From: Desulfosporosinus cupriresistens
GTDB lineage: Bacteria > Bacillota > Desulfitobacteriia > Desulfitobacteriales > Desulfitobacteriaceae
Assembly (NCBI RefSeq): GCF_001707885.1
Contig: NZ_MASS01000034.1
Location: 1-43,531, forward strand
Direction: 5' to 3'
DNA length: 43,531 nt
Shown here: positions 16,170 to 23,518 of the stretch, piece by piece
Numbering within the stretch: position 1 is the stretch's first letter
Layout: the number at the start of each line of letters is the position of its first letter
Program-made: the position numbers and the translations under genes
Notes under the pieces: generated by a model
Seen by the model: only the letters and a program-made list of their open reading frames with translations
Database searches by the model: none
What the model was told of the DNA's origin: nothing

Positions 16170-18515
16170 TCAAATCGGAATAGTTCCCTTAAGCGTTACC
16201 CCGTGACCAATATTTGAAGTAATATAAAACTTCCCACCCAAGCTTTCTATCCTTTCTTTCATGCCAATTATTCCGAAATGATTGCCTACTAGCGACCAAT
16301 CGGCGATCTTCTCGGGATCAAAGCCTTTACCGGAATCATTAATTATCATTTCAATGCTCTCGTCTTCCAAGGTAATGGTGACATCTGCTCTAGTCGAACC
16401 TGAGTGCTTCATAACGTTATTAATTCCTTCTTGCAAAAAGCGAAATGCTACTACTTCAATATCCTCTTTCAACCGTTGTTCTCTACTCATTCCTATTACT
16501 TCTAGAAAGATTACCATAAGCTCTTTTTGCATAATTTGCTGAAACAGGACCTCGACAGCAGGAATAAGACCCAAATCACGCAAAGAGGATGGACGCAAAT
16601 TACTACATATTGACCGAAGCTCGTAATTTAAATCCTCTATCATGTCCTGCATTACTGAGATTGTGTGAAAATTATTATTATTTTCAGTCGAGAAGTTTGC
16701 AATTAATTCTTTCATCCTCCGGTTTAGATCCAAGCCTATCTGTAATGATCCGTCATGTATTTCCCGTGCTAAAACTTTTTTTTCTTCTTCAAGGTTACTA
16801 AACAATAGGCGATTGATTACTTCCAGTCCCTGGCTCCTTCGTTGTGATTCCCGAGATTTTTTTTCCATTACATTTATTTCCCTAGACAATTGCTTGATGA
16901 CACGAATCGCTTTGAGGCGTTGGCCTACTTGATAACACACCGAAGTTAATAACAGTACTTCATTTGATTGAAATTTGATATAGGAACGCCGATGACCCAG
17001 GAACATTCCGCACGTAAAATCGTCAGAAACAAAGGGTATATACATTTCCACAGGAAAATCGCTAGAAAAGGTTTCGATGGAATTCCATGTGCTTTTAGCT
17101 GTTTGGTAATAATCCTCCATGATTGCTTGCTCGGTTGTATTTCCAAGGTAGCGTCCTACAGCACTTTTTGTGCACCAACCTTTGAGATCCTCTGATATAA
17201 CAAAGGCACCTTCAAGCCCAAGTCGGTTCACTAACTCTTCTACTATTAAAGCTTCGTTCATAGACGCCGGATTTCCGTTTAATTCAACAATTCTATTTTC
17301 AATTCTATAACTTCCACGATTACCAAGGGTCTTATCAATTGCATAATGTAATATAGCTTTAATAAGATTAAAGATAAATAGTGCCATTATGGTTAAAGAC
17401 AACACTAAAAGATAAGTCTCAATCTTTAACTCCTTAATCACCCCTATTAGCACTAAAAACCAAGTGAAAAGCCAGCTCGTTAGAATACCGGAGACTAACG
17501 AAATAATGATAAACTCCAGAAACTTACGGCCATCCGGCAAACTCTCATAGACCACAACATAACTAAGGGTAATTGGAACAATCGCGATAAAGAGAGTACT
17601 AACCTTAGGATTTACGATAAGGTCAATATCCAGTAGGATGGGAACCGCTGTAAGTAAAATAAAAGGCAACAACCCTAGCGCTATACCCGTAAACACAATG
17701 GTTGCCTTGTTTTTCTCGGGTTGATCAGCAGGCAATTTGATAAGCCTGACTAAATTCCATAAAACTGTAACGGTACCGATCAGCCCATTAGCTAGTGCTA
17801 GTTTTCTTATTTCTACAAGCCCAAAAACAACTCCTAACCCTTTTAAAATTAGGATTGTAGCTACAAGTACAGAAATTAGGGATAAGACCCAAATTATGAG
17901 TCGATTTAATCTATTACGTATGTTAGTCAAAACAGAAACAAAAATCACCAATAACACTGGTACGAGTGAGAAACTAATTGCCTCTAATTCCCTCGCCAAT
18001 ATCAAGCCACGGCTTGAGGCCGGGGCTATAATTATGACTAACCCGACGAGCCAATTTAACCAGAATAGAGCATGAGCTTGTACAAGGAAAGGTCGCTTAA
18101 ATACTGTAACAAGACCTAACAGCCAAAAGATAAATCCTACAGCCGTCATCGGGAGTTCACTTAACAATGTATAAGTAATAGGCGGTTTAGCTATTTCGAC
18201 AACTCTAATCGGCGCACCAGAACTTTTTATGGTAATCGTAGAGGCTCCTTCTGCCTCGCCCCACTTTTCAGTAAACGGATACGTTCCTGGGTCCTCGTTA
18301 TCAATTTTTAAAACTATATCCCCTATACGAATCCCCAATCGATAACCCTCGCCATGGGGATCACTAAATGTTACGTTCCAGTCTCCTCCCCTACTTTCAA
18401 GGCTAAGACCTACATACGGTTGATTGACCAGAACAGTAAAATACACCAGGCAAACTAAAACAAAGGCGGCATTAGCAATTCGAAATGCTAGCCGCCTGAA
18501 TATTTTATCCAACAA
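16170..18515 (-). CDS. comP: ComP-like sensor histidine kinase
   Basis: The 781-residue membrane kinase begins with one helix, then an external PDZ-like region (about residues 35-105: GDWNVTFSDPHGEGYRLGIRIGDIV), then about eight to nine further helices to about residue 380, as in ComP. A cytoplasmic GAF-like region follows, then HisKA_3 with the H-box EIHDGSLQ (His near 587) and a HATPase_c domain with FLQEGINNVMKHSG, NDSGKGFDP and HFGIIGMKERIESLGG. It should autophosphorylate on sensing the external prenylated peptide and pass phosphate to the ComA-like regulator. The TTG start lies inside the end of comQ, an 11-base overlap, so the two are translationally coupled. Confidence 0.88.
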   Translation of the reverse strand: MLDKIFRRLAFRIANAAFVLVCLVYFTVLVNQPYVGLSLESRGGDWNVTFSDPHGEGYRLGIRIGDIVLKIDNEDPGTYPFTEKWGEAEGASTITIKSSGAPIRVVEIAKPPITYTLLSELPMTAVGFIFWLLGLVTVFKRPFLVQAHALFWLNWLVGLVIIIAPASSRGLILARELEAISFSLVPVLLVIFVSVLTNIRNRLNRLIIWVLSLISVLVATILILKGLGVVFGLVEIRKLALANGLIGTVTVLWNLVRLIKLPADQPEKNKATIVFTGIALGLLPFILLTAVPILLDIDLIVNPKVSTLFIAIVPITLSYVVVYESLPDGRKFLEFIIISLVSGILTSWLFTWFLVLIGVIKELKIETYLLVLSLTIMALFIFNLIKAILHYAIDKTLGNRGSYRIENRIVELNGNPASMNEALIVEELVNRLGLEGAFVISEDLKGWCTKSAVGRYLGNTTEQAIMEDYYQTAKSTWNSIETFSSDFPVEMYIPFVSDDFTCGMFLGHRRSYIKFQSNEVLLLTSVCYQVGQRLKAIRVIKQLSREINVMEKKSRESQRRSQGLEVINRLLFSNLEEEKKVLAREIHDGSLQIGLDLNRRMKELIANFSTENNNNFHTISVMQDMIEDLNYELRSICSNLRPSSLRDLGLIPAVEVLFQQIMQKELMVIFLEVIGMSREQRLKEDIEVVAFRFLQEGINNVMKHSGSTRADVTITLEDESIEMIINDSGKGFDPEKIADWSLVGNHFGIIGMKERIESLGGKFYITSNIGHGVTLKGTIPI

Positions 18516-19446
18516 GCTGAATCAACTTCTCTTTTCGTTTTTCTGAAATTAGGATACCATCTAAAATTTCCATAGCACGTTGCTTATACATCTCTTGAAT
18601 CACCGAACAAAAATGAATAGTCCCTTCATTAACAACCAATTCTTTTAACTGCCCTCTTTCTTTTGACCCGAATTCATATAAACCTTGGATTGCTAAAGAA
18701 CTAAGGCATTTTAACTCTTCAGCATTTATCCCATTAAGAACATGTAAAAGATAAACAAACGGTAAAGTTTTCCGTCCTTTAATGAAATCACTTTTTGTTT
18801 CCAGATTTAAGAAATCCGCGAGATCATTTTTGATTTGACTCATCACACCTAATTTCATCCCGAATCGTTCTAACTGGTTAACAAGTGTTTCTTCAGCGCC
18901 TCCTAAGATCGCCCCAATTTTACACGCACTAGCAGTTAATCCACCCGATTTTTTCTTAATAATCTCAAAATATTCTTCAAACGAGATTCTTTCTTTACTG
19001 TCATTCAAAAACTCCTGAAATTGGCCGTCACACGCTTGCAACCCCATCTGGTTAAGAACGTTGCTTACATCTTCGAAATGCCTGCGATTAGCTATAGTAG
19101 AAAGGGCTTTGTAGCTAAGCACTAATATACAGGTAGCTAAATTAATCGCTTGCGTAGGAGGAACTTTACGCCAGGGAAGATCATTGTTATCTTGATCCTG
19201 AATATCGTCCAAAATATCCGCAGCCAAGGCGTAAAGTTCCATAGCGACGGCTCCTTGTAGCCCTGTTTCTACGCCCCCCCCAGCGCTATCACAAGTCGTA
19301 AGCGTTAATTGGGCCCACCCATACCTTCCCTTGATTCTAAAATTAGCATCAAGCCAACTATTAATTATGCTCACTACATCCTTGCTAAGCCCAGATTCAG
19401 TTAAAAGCAGTTTTACTTCCTTCCCAATAATTTGATCCATATTCAT
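18505..19446 (-). CDS. comQ: ComQ-like isoprenyl transferase (polyprenyl synthetase family)
   Basis: The 313-residue protein has the all-helical polyprenyl synthetase fold, with the first Asp-rich motif DDIQD (residues 80-84) and a second, (N)DLAD, at residues 207-211, followed by KGRKTLPF. The DDIQDQDN form and the short, divergent sequence match ComQ, which prenylates and helps export the ComX pheromone, rather than housekeeping farnesyl or heptaprenyl synthases. The decisive context is the ComX-like ORF 16 bases upstream and the ComP/ComA pair downstream. A chain-elongating prenyl synthase is the alternative, but it would not explain the neighbours. AAGGGG lies about 11 bases before the first ATG. 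Confidence 0.85.
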   Translation of the reverse strand: MNMDQIIGKEVKLLLTESGLSKDVVSIINSWLDANFRIKGRYGWAQLTLTTCDSAGGGVETGLQGAVAMELYALAADILDDIQDQDNNDLPWRKVPPTQAINLATCILVLSYKALSTIANRRHFEDVSNVLNQMGLQACDGQFQEFLNDSKERISFEEYFEIIKKKSGGLTASACKIGAILGGAEETLVNQLERFGMKLGVMSQIKNDLADFLNLETKSDFIKGRKTLPFVYLLHVLNGINAEELKCLSSLAIQGLYEFGSKERGQLKELVVNEGTIHFCSVIQEMYKQRAMEILDGILISEKRKEKLIQLVG

Positions 19447-19462
19447 GCATCACTTGGCCCCT

Positions 19463-19663
19463 TTAGACCCAAAAAAGAGTCGGCGACATTGTAGCTGCTA
19501 AAGAATTACCCGATAATTCTTCTTTCGAGAACACCTTTGTTATTACGTCCAACTCACAGTTAGTGATTTCGCGAATAGATTTCACCTGTGGAATTATTTC
19601 TGAGCAACGGTTTGGGTTTTTGGCTAATTCGTGAACTAATTCAGCAATCTTGTCAAAGTTCAT
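19463..19663 (-). CDS. comX: ComX-like pheromone precursor
   Basis: This is a 66-residue ORF with a strong GGGGG ribosome site. Its N-terminal half (IAELVHELAKNPNRCSEI... then CELDVITKVFSKEE) resembles ComX precursors, with helical segments and an xxVIxxFxK pattern. The C-terminus ends MSPTLFWV with a single Trp next to last. In Bacillus, ComX is cleaved to a 5-10 residue tail whose Trp is prenylated by ComQ, so the mature signal here is probably a peptide such as the last 7-8 residues. It is located directly before comQ. In B. subtilis the order is comQ-comX-comP-comA; here comX comes first. Confidence 0.8.
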   Translation of the reverse strand: MNFDKIAELVHELAKNPNRCSEIIPQVKSIREITNCELDVITKVFSKEELSGNSLAATMSPTLFWV

Positions 19664-19746
19664 TATTATTCCCCCTTTCCTTTTAGGTTTGACATCAATT
19701 CACAAATCCCTCCCTATTAAGGAAAAACTTATGAAAATCTACATAT

Positions 19747-20454
19747 TTATGACGATCTACGGTTATGCTTCTTCTTCGTATCGTCAGAAGCGTTGTAGTA
19801 GTAGTAATAATAGTATTCTTTAGTATTCATGTCTACTTTATTGAGAACAGCCCCCAGGATCTTGACCCCCAATTTATCCAGCTGTTCTTTCGCTTTTTGG
19901 GCATAACCTTTGTTCACTTCCCCAGAGGCTAAGACTAGGATGACACCATCAACTTCCTGGGCAAGAATCGCTGCATCTGTAACTGCTATAACGGGAGGAG
20001 TATCAATGAGGAGCATGTCAAATTGCTCACTGACTTCCTCAATCAAGAGTTTCATCCGTTTGGACCCGACAAGCTCTGCAGGATTTGGAGGAACAGGACC
20101 TGCCGGGAGTACCATAACGCCGGGCACAGCCGTTTCCCGGATATATTTACAATAGTCTTGATCTTGAACTAGGAAAACTGATAACCCTTCTCCGTTATCT
20201 AACCCAAATAGTTTATGCTGAGTGGGATTACGCAAATCAGCATCGATAATAAGAACAGATTTCCCGGATTGTGCCATACTAACCGCAAGATTAGCGACTG
20301 TGTGAGATTTCCCTTCCCGAGGACCTGAGCTTGTGATCATTATTTTTTGGGTTTCTAAATCCACACTCGTAAACTGAATATTTGTTCTGAGCATCCGATA
20401 GGCCTCTGAGATTGGAGACTTTGTTTGCTCTAAAGTGATCAATGAATATGCCAA
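19747..20454 (-). CDS. CpsD/YwqD-type bacterial tyrosine kinase (BY-kinase)
   Basis: The P-loop ATPase has Walker A SSGPREGKSHTVANLA, Walker A' VLIIDADLRNP and Walker B MLLIDTPPV, the three boxes defining BY-kinases. The C-terminus is a tyrosine cluster (EYYYYYYYNAS) that is autophosphorylated in trans and controls assembly with the Wzz partner. I place the start at TTG 20454 (AYSLITLEQTKSPISEAYR), since GAGGGGAAGAG precedes it and family members begin at this point. An upstream ATG at 20493 or a longer frame to 20544 would run into the Wzz gene with no ribosome site. It acts with the preceding Wzz protein to set EPS chain length and export. Confidence 0.85.
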   Translation of the reverse strand: MAYSLITLEQTKSPISEAYRMLRTNIQFTSVDLETQKIMITSSGPREGKSHTVANLAVSMAQSGKSVLIIDADLRNPTQHKLFGLDNGEGLSVFLVQDQDYCKYIRETAVPGVMVLPAGPVPPNPAELVGSKRMKLLIEEVSEQFDMLLIDTPPVIAVTDAAILAQEVDGVILVLASGEVNKGYAQKAKEQLDKLGVKILGAVLNKVDMNTKEYYYYYYYNASDDTKKKHNRRSS

Positions 20455-20470
20455 GAACTCTCTTCCCCTC

Positions 20471-21169
20471 TTACCCTTGTTTTCCCATTTCATAGTCTGG
20501 AATGATGCCCAGTACTGGAATGCCCAAAAGTTTCTCAACATCACTCAAGGTCTTTACGGTGTTATCCATATATTCCAGCAAAAAGACCAGCCCAACAGAA
20601 GCCATAAGGCCCACAACAAAGGCGATCAGTACGTTCAGGGTTTTCTTTGGCTTAATGGGCTTATCCGGGATCACTGCAGCATCCACAATGCTTACACTGT
20701 CCACTTTTTTTATTTCAATAACAGCTTTGGTAAACTCTTGCGCCATTGTGTTGGCAATCGAAGCTGCAAGCTCAGAGTTTGTATTAGTCACCTGGATTTC
20801 CAAAATTTCCGTGGTCTTCACCGGATTTATGGCGATCAGACTATCGAGTTCTTCGACCGTCAGCGGCAAGTTTAAGTCCTTGAGCACATTTTGTTCGACG
20901 GTGCGACTCTGCGCGATCGTTGCATAGGTTTTGGCAAGTTGTTGGTTCGCTAGAAGTACACTATTATCGAGTATTTGGGTTGGATCTTTGCCGGCCTCCG
21001 CAGCTTTTTTCCCAACGATCAGAGTGGTTGAAGCTTGATAAACCGGTTTCATGACAAAAAAGCTAATAATACCGCTAGTGAGCGCCGCGATGAGCGGTAA
21101 GACCACCACGATCATCCAACGTTTTCGTAGCACGTCCCAATACTGCCGTAATTCTATTTCCTCTTCCAT
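20471..21169 (-). CDS. Wzz-type chain-length determinant / BY-kinase modulator (YveK/CapA type)
   Basis: This protein has a helix at about residues 20-42, an external alpha-helical region, and a second helix near residues 180-205 flanked by the Pro-rich IPDKPIKPKKTLN, the hallmark of the Wzz family. Its short cytoplasmic tail ends IPDYEMGKQG. In Gram-positive bacteria this membrane protein activates the separate tyrosine kinase encoded next. The start ATG at 21169 follows GGGAGG by 5 bases. An upstream in-frame start at 21193 lacks such a site. It regulates polymer length at the membrane. Confidence 0.87.
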   Translation of the reverse strand: MEEEIELRQYWDVLRKRWMIVVVLPLIAALTSGIISFFVMKPVYQASTTLIVGKKAAEAGKDPTQILDNSVLLANQQLAKTYATIAQSRTVEQNVLKDLNLPLTVEELDSLIAINPVKTTEILEIQVTNTNSELAASIANTMAQEFTKAVIEIKKVDSVSIVDAAVIPDKPIKPKKTLNVLIAFVVGLMASVGLVFLLEYMDNTVKTLSDVEKLLGIPVLGIIPDYEMGKQG

Positions 21170-21192
21170 GTCGACCTCCCAAATTACTTTCA

Positions 21193-21453
21193 CTAAACAG
21201 TTTTGATTTGCCTAGAACTATCCACCCAGCTCGACAGAGGTAATTCCCATTCCCTTAAGTTCTCCAAGGGGATAACGAGAGAATCGTAAATTATCTCCCT
21301 CAAACATTCGGTTAAATTTAATAAGTTGAGTGGAATTTCTGCCTTGAAAAGATTACTTAAAAAAAGCAGAGAGCTGGGATCCCCAACTCTCTGTATAATC
21401 CGAAATGTCTTCTCCCGCAACTTGCGAGTGTCGTACGCGTTGAGCAAAACCAA
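21193..21453 (-). CDS. Small uncharacterised protein
   Basis: This 86-codon frame fills the gap between the secreted protein gene and the Wzz gene exactly, on the same strand, starting at TTG one base after the preceding gene. The sequence has helical, leucine-rich stretches (SLLFLSNLFKAEIPLNLLNL) but no domain I recognise and no signal peptide. No clear ribosome site precedes the TTG; it could be translated by coupling to the gene before it. Position and length argue for a gene. The missing ribosome site argues caution. Confidence 0.4.
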   Translation of the reverse strand: MVLLNAYDTRKLREKTFRIIQRVGDPSSLLFLSNLFKAEIPLNLLNLTECLREIIYDSLVIPLENLREWELPLSSWVDSSRQIKTV

Positions 21454-21454
21454 A

Positions 21455-22597
21455 TTAATTTACAGTCACTGTGATCCTAACTAACTCGTTCGCTTCTACT
21501 TGTGAATCATTCATCCTATAAGCAGTAATGACTGTTGTACCTTTTGTAGTACCGGCTTTAATGGAAGAGCCATCCTCGGCAACAGTCGCAATCGTCGGAT
21601 TATCTGTCTTCCAAGCAAGCAGGCCTGCAATTGTACCAGTATCTATCCCTTTGATAGAAAGATCCAGCTTGAGTTTATTAGCACCTTTTTTTAAGGTCAG
21701 AGGCGTCAATGGGTCGCAGATGGTTCCATTGATTTTGCATTGGATTTGAGAGCGAATAACAGACATTGCCACGGCTTTTTCAGCGGCATTTGATGGATCA
21801 ATAACCGCCCCTACCTGGCGCTGCGTTTCAACAAGTAAATCTACATTCCAGCCAATATCTGCGAGCTTTTGATCAAAGATATGGTACTTACTATTCGCAG
21901 GATCTGCAACATCGTGCAAGGCTGTTCTCAGCCATTCAACTAGTTTATCCTTGATTTTTGTACTAGAATCGGAACCGCTTACGAGTTCTAATAAACTGAA
22001 TGGATTTTGTTTAATTTCTTTTTTGATCTCTTTTTGAAGCTCATCTTGGGTAGCCAGCATGAAACCATACAATAATTCTACCTTAAAATCGTCTCCGAAA
22101 AGCGTTCTGAATGTTCTCCCATTCTCGGTTTTAAACTTTACGAGTGCGCTTTCTAAAGTAGCGTTGTCAGCGGAATAGTGTATCGCTTGAAAATCTTGGA
22201 GGGACTTGATGATTGCCGCCTTTGCATCAGCTCTCGTAACACCTTTTGCCTGAAATCTTGCAACCACTTGATCAGTCAAAAGTCCATCAGCGGCACTGCT
22301 TAAAGTCCCATCTTGCACTGCAGTCAGCAAGTTTGCTCTGGCTTCATTAAGGGAATCTTTTTCACTTGGATTAAGATAGCCGCGGTAAGACATAATTTCA
22401 GTTACAATTTGGTCAAGAGTTGCAGTATGTGACGAACCACCTTGGTCAGCGATTTGTACCGCAATTTGCTTCGCAGTTCCCGCATCTACACTAGTGCGAC
22501 TCGAAACTGCATCCTCAGCGAAAGCATTGAACGGAATCATTGTAAGTACCATACCAGCAATAGTAAATGAAGCTAAAGCTTTTTTTGCCATTTTCAT
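21455..22597 (-). CDS. Secreted protein with C-terminal Ig-like (Big_2) domain
   Basis: A signal peptide (KK, then a hydrophobic core, then PFNAFAED at about residues 22-29) directs export. The middle is helical and charged (about residues 30-285) and matches nothing I know. The last 80 residues form a bacterial Ig-like group 2 domain (LAWKTDNPTIATVAEDGSSIKAG followed by KGTTVITAY and a final ITVTVN strand). Such domains occur on surface or matrix proteins. It is the first gene behind promoter P2 and is followed by Wzz, the BY-kinase and the comX-comA cassette, so it may be a matrix or EPS-associated protein. That role is inferred from position. An AGGAGAG site precedes the ATG by about 10 bases. 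Confidence 0.75.
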   Translation of the reverse strand: MKMAKKALASFTIAGMVLTMIPFNAFAEDAVSSRTSVDAGTAKQIAVQIADQGGSSHTATLDQIVTEIMSYRGYLNPSEKDSLNEARANLLTAVQDGTLSSAADGLLTDQVVARFQAKGVTRADAKAAIIKSLQDFQAIHYSADNATLESALVKFKTENGRTFRTLFGDDFKVELLYGFMLATQDELQKEIKKEIKQNPFSLLELVSGSDSSTKIKDKLVEWLRTALHDVADPANSKYHIFDQKLADIGWNVDLLVETQRQVGAVIDPSNAAEKAVAMSVIRSQIQCKINGTICDPLTPLTLKKGANKLKLDLSIKGIDTGTIAGLLAWKTDNPTIATVAEDGSSIKAGTTKGTTVITAYRMNDSQVEANELVRITVTVN

Positions 22598-22729
22598 GTA
22601 ATAAATCTCTCCTCTCTACATTTGGGGGTCTGTTATGTCGTTAGAGAATGGACTATCTTATCACTAAATCATTAGTCCCATTTTCTTTTACCATTATTTC
22701 CCTACTTATGCTGCATAGATTCTGACTAA

Positions 22730-22812
22730 ATTATAAGACTGCTCCAATATTTGTGCATCCGTATAAGCTACAGGTTAAATAAATAAATTTCCAGGTAATT
22801 ACTACAGGTCAA
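22730..22812 (-). promoter_or_regulatory. Duplicated activator-type promoter P2 (secreted protein / wzz / com operon)
   Basis: On the minus strand a TATAAT (22730-22735), then CCTGTAG boxes at 22768-22774 and 22802-22808, 34 bp apart, lie 33 bp upstream of the -10 box, exactly as in the block at 15223-15305. The surrounding AAATATTGG and AATTTATTTATTT tracts are also shared. The transcript would start about 125 bases before the secreted-protein gene. Shared architecture at the heads of two EPS-related operons suggests a common activator. Within this window no third copy was noticed. Confidence 0.6.
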
Positions 22813-23077
22813 ATTACATTTCTCCCATTACAAATTGCGCTAAATAACTCACGCCCATATATGTTGGTCCTAGGGGATGACACAAGTTTATAATTTGTTA
22901 ATAAATTGTTTAGAAAAAATTAGAACAATTAGTTTAAAATATCTGTAGATAACCTCCTGAAAAACGCTAGTATCCAGCTTGTTCCAGAATAGGGGTAATC
23001 TGACCTACAACAATTTAACCTTTTAAGCAAAAAGCTTGTTGTTGTTTTAATTATGTAAATACAAGGGAGGAGTTCGT

Positions 23078-23212
23078 ATGGAAGGACTAGACTTTTTGAT
23101 CACAGCCATCTGTTTCTCGGTTTTAGGGTATGGATTATGCTATATGACTCTTTCAGATAATCATAGATTTAAAACGCCAAACGTTAACTCAAAGAATCCA
23201 CTGCAGAGATGA
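23078..23212 (+). CDS. 44-residue putative membrane peptide
   Basis: A strong AAGGGAGGAG ribosome site stands a few bases before the ATG of a 44-codon frame. The peptide has one hydrophobic helix (DFLITAICFSVLGYGLCYM, about residues 5-23) and a polar, basic tail ending KNPLQR. It is immediately followed by a hairpin terminator, so the unit is complete. I do not recognise the family. The convergent small ORF at 23269-23391 shares the terminator. The preceding region, 22813-23077, shows no gene. Confidence 0.55.
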   Translation: MEGLDFLITAICFSVLGYGLCYMTLSDNHRFKTPNVNSKNPLQR

Positions 23213-23235
23213 GAATAACCAATCAGTCCTTAAAA

Positions 23236-23282
23236 AGAATAAGCACGTTGAAAATTATTTTCACGTGCTTATTTGCTTTTTA
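23236..23282. terminator. Bidirectional terminator between two tiny convergent genes
   Basis: The stem AATAAGCACG / CGTGCTTATT is extended by GAAAAT / ATTTTC pairing, with A-rich sequence on the left and TTTGCTTTTT on the right. It ends the plus-strand 44-residue gene and overlaps the stop codon of the minus-strand 40-residue gene. Confidence 0.8.
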
Positions 23283-23391
23283 AGATATCTTTTATCCTTC
23301 GGGCGATGCTCTGAACCAAACAGCTTAGCAGCACAATAGTAATCTGTAGCCCACCTTCTAAGACCATGGCACTTAGATATACTACCGCCAT
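23269..23391 (-). CDS. 40-residue putative membrane peptide (toxin-like)
   Basis: ATAGGAGG stands 4 bases before the ATG of a 40-codon frame with one hydrophobic helix (about residues 2-28, containing GLQITIVLLSCLVQ) and a Lys/Arg-rich C-terminus (ARRIKDILKSK). This shape, a single helix plus basic tail in under 45 residues, is that of type I toxins and holin-like toxins in Firmicutes (TxpA/BsrG/Hol_Tox type), but also of many small membrane regulators. It converges on the plus-strand small gene at 23078-23212. Upstream 23392-23518 holds the promoter region of the flavoprotein gene. Confidence 0.5.
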   Translation of the reverse strand: MAVVYLSAMVLEGGLQITIVLLSCLVQSIARRIKDILKSK

Positions 23392-23518
23392 AGATCCTCC
23401 TATAACTCCTTTTATAGGTTCACTTGCTTAAGAACAATGTAAATGCTCCATAATAAGTTAAGTTTGTTGAATAATGTCCGTTATGATAACCAAACTAACC
23501 TAAAGGAGGCAATGTGAA

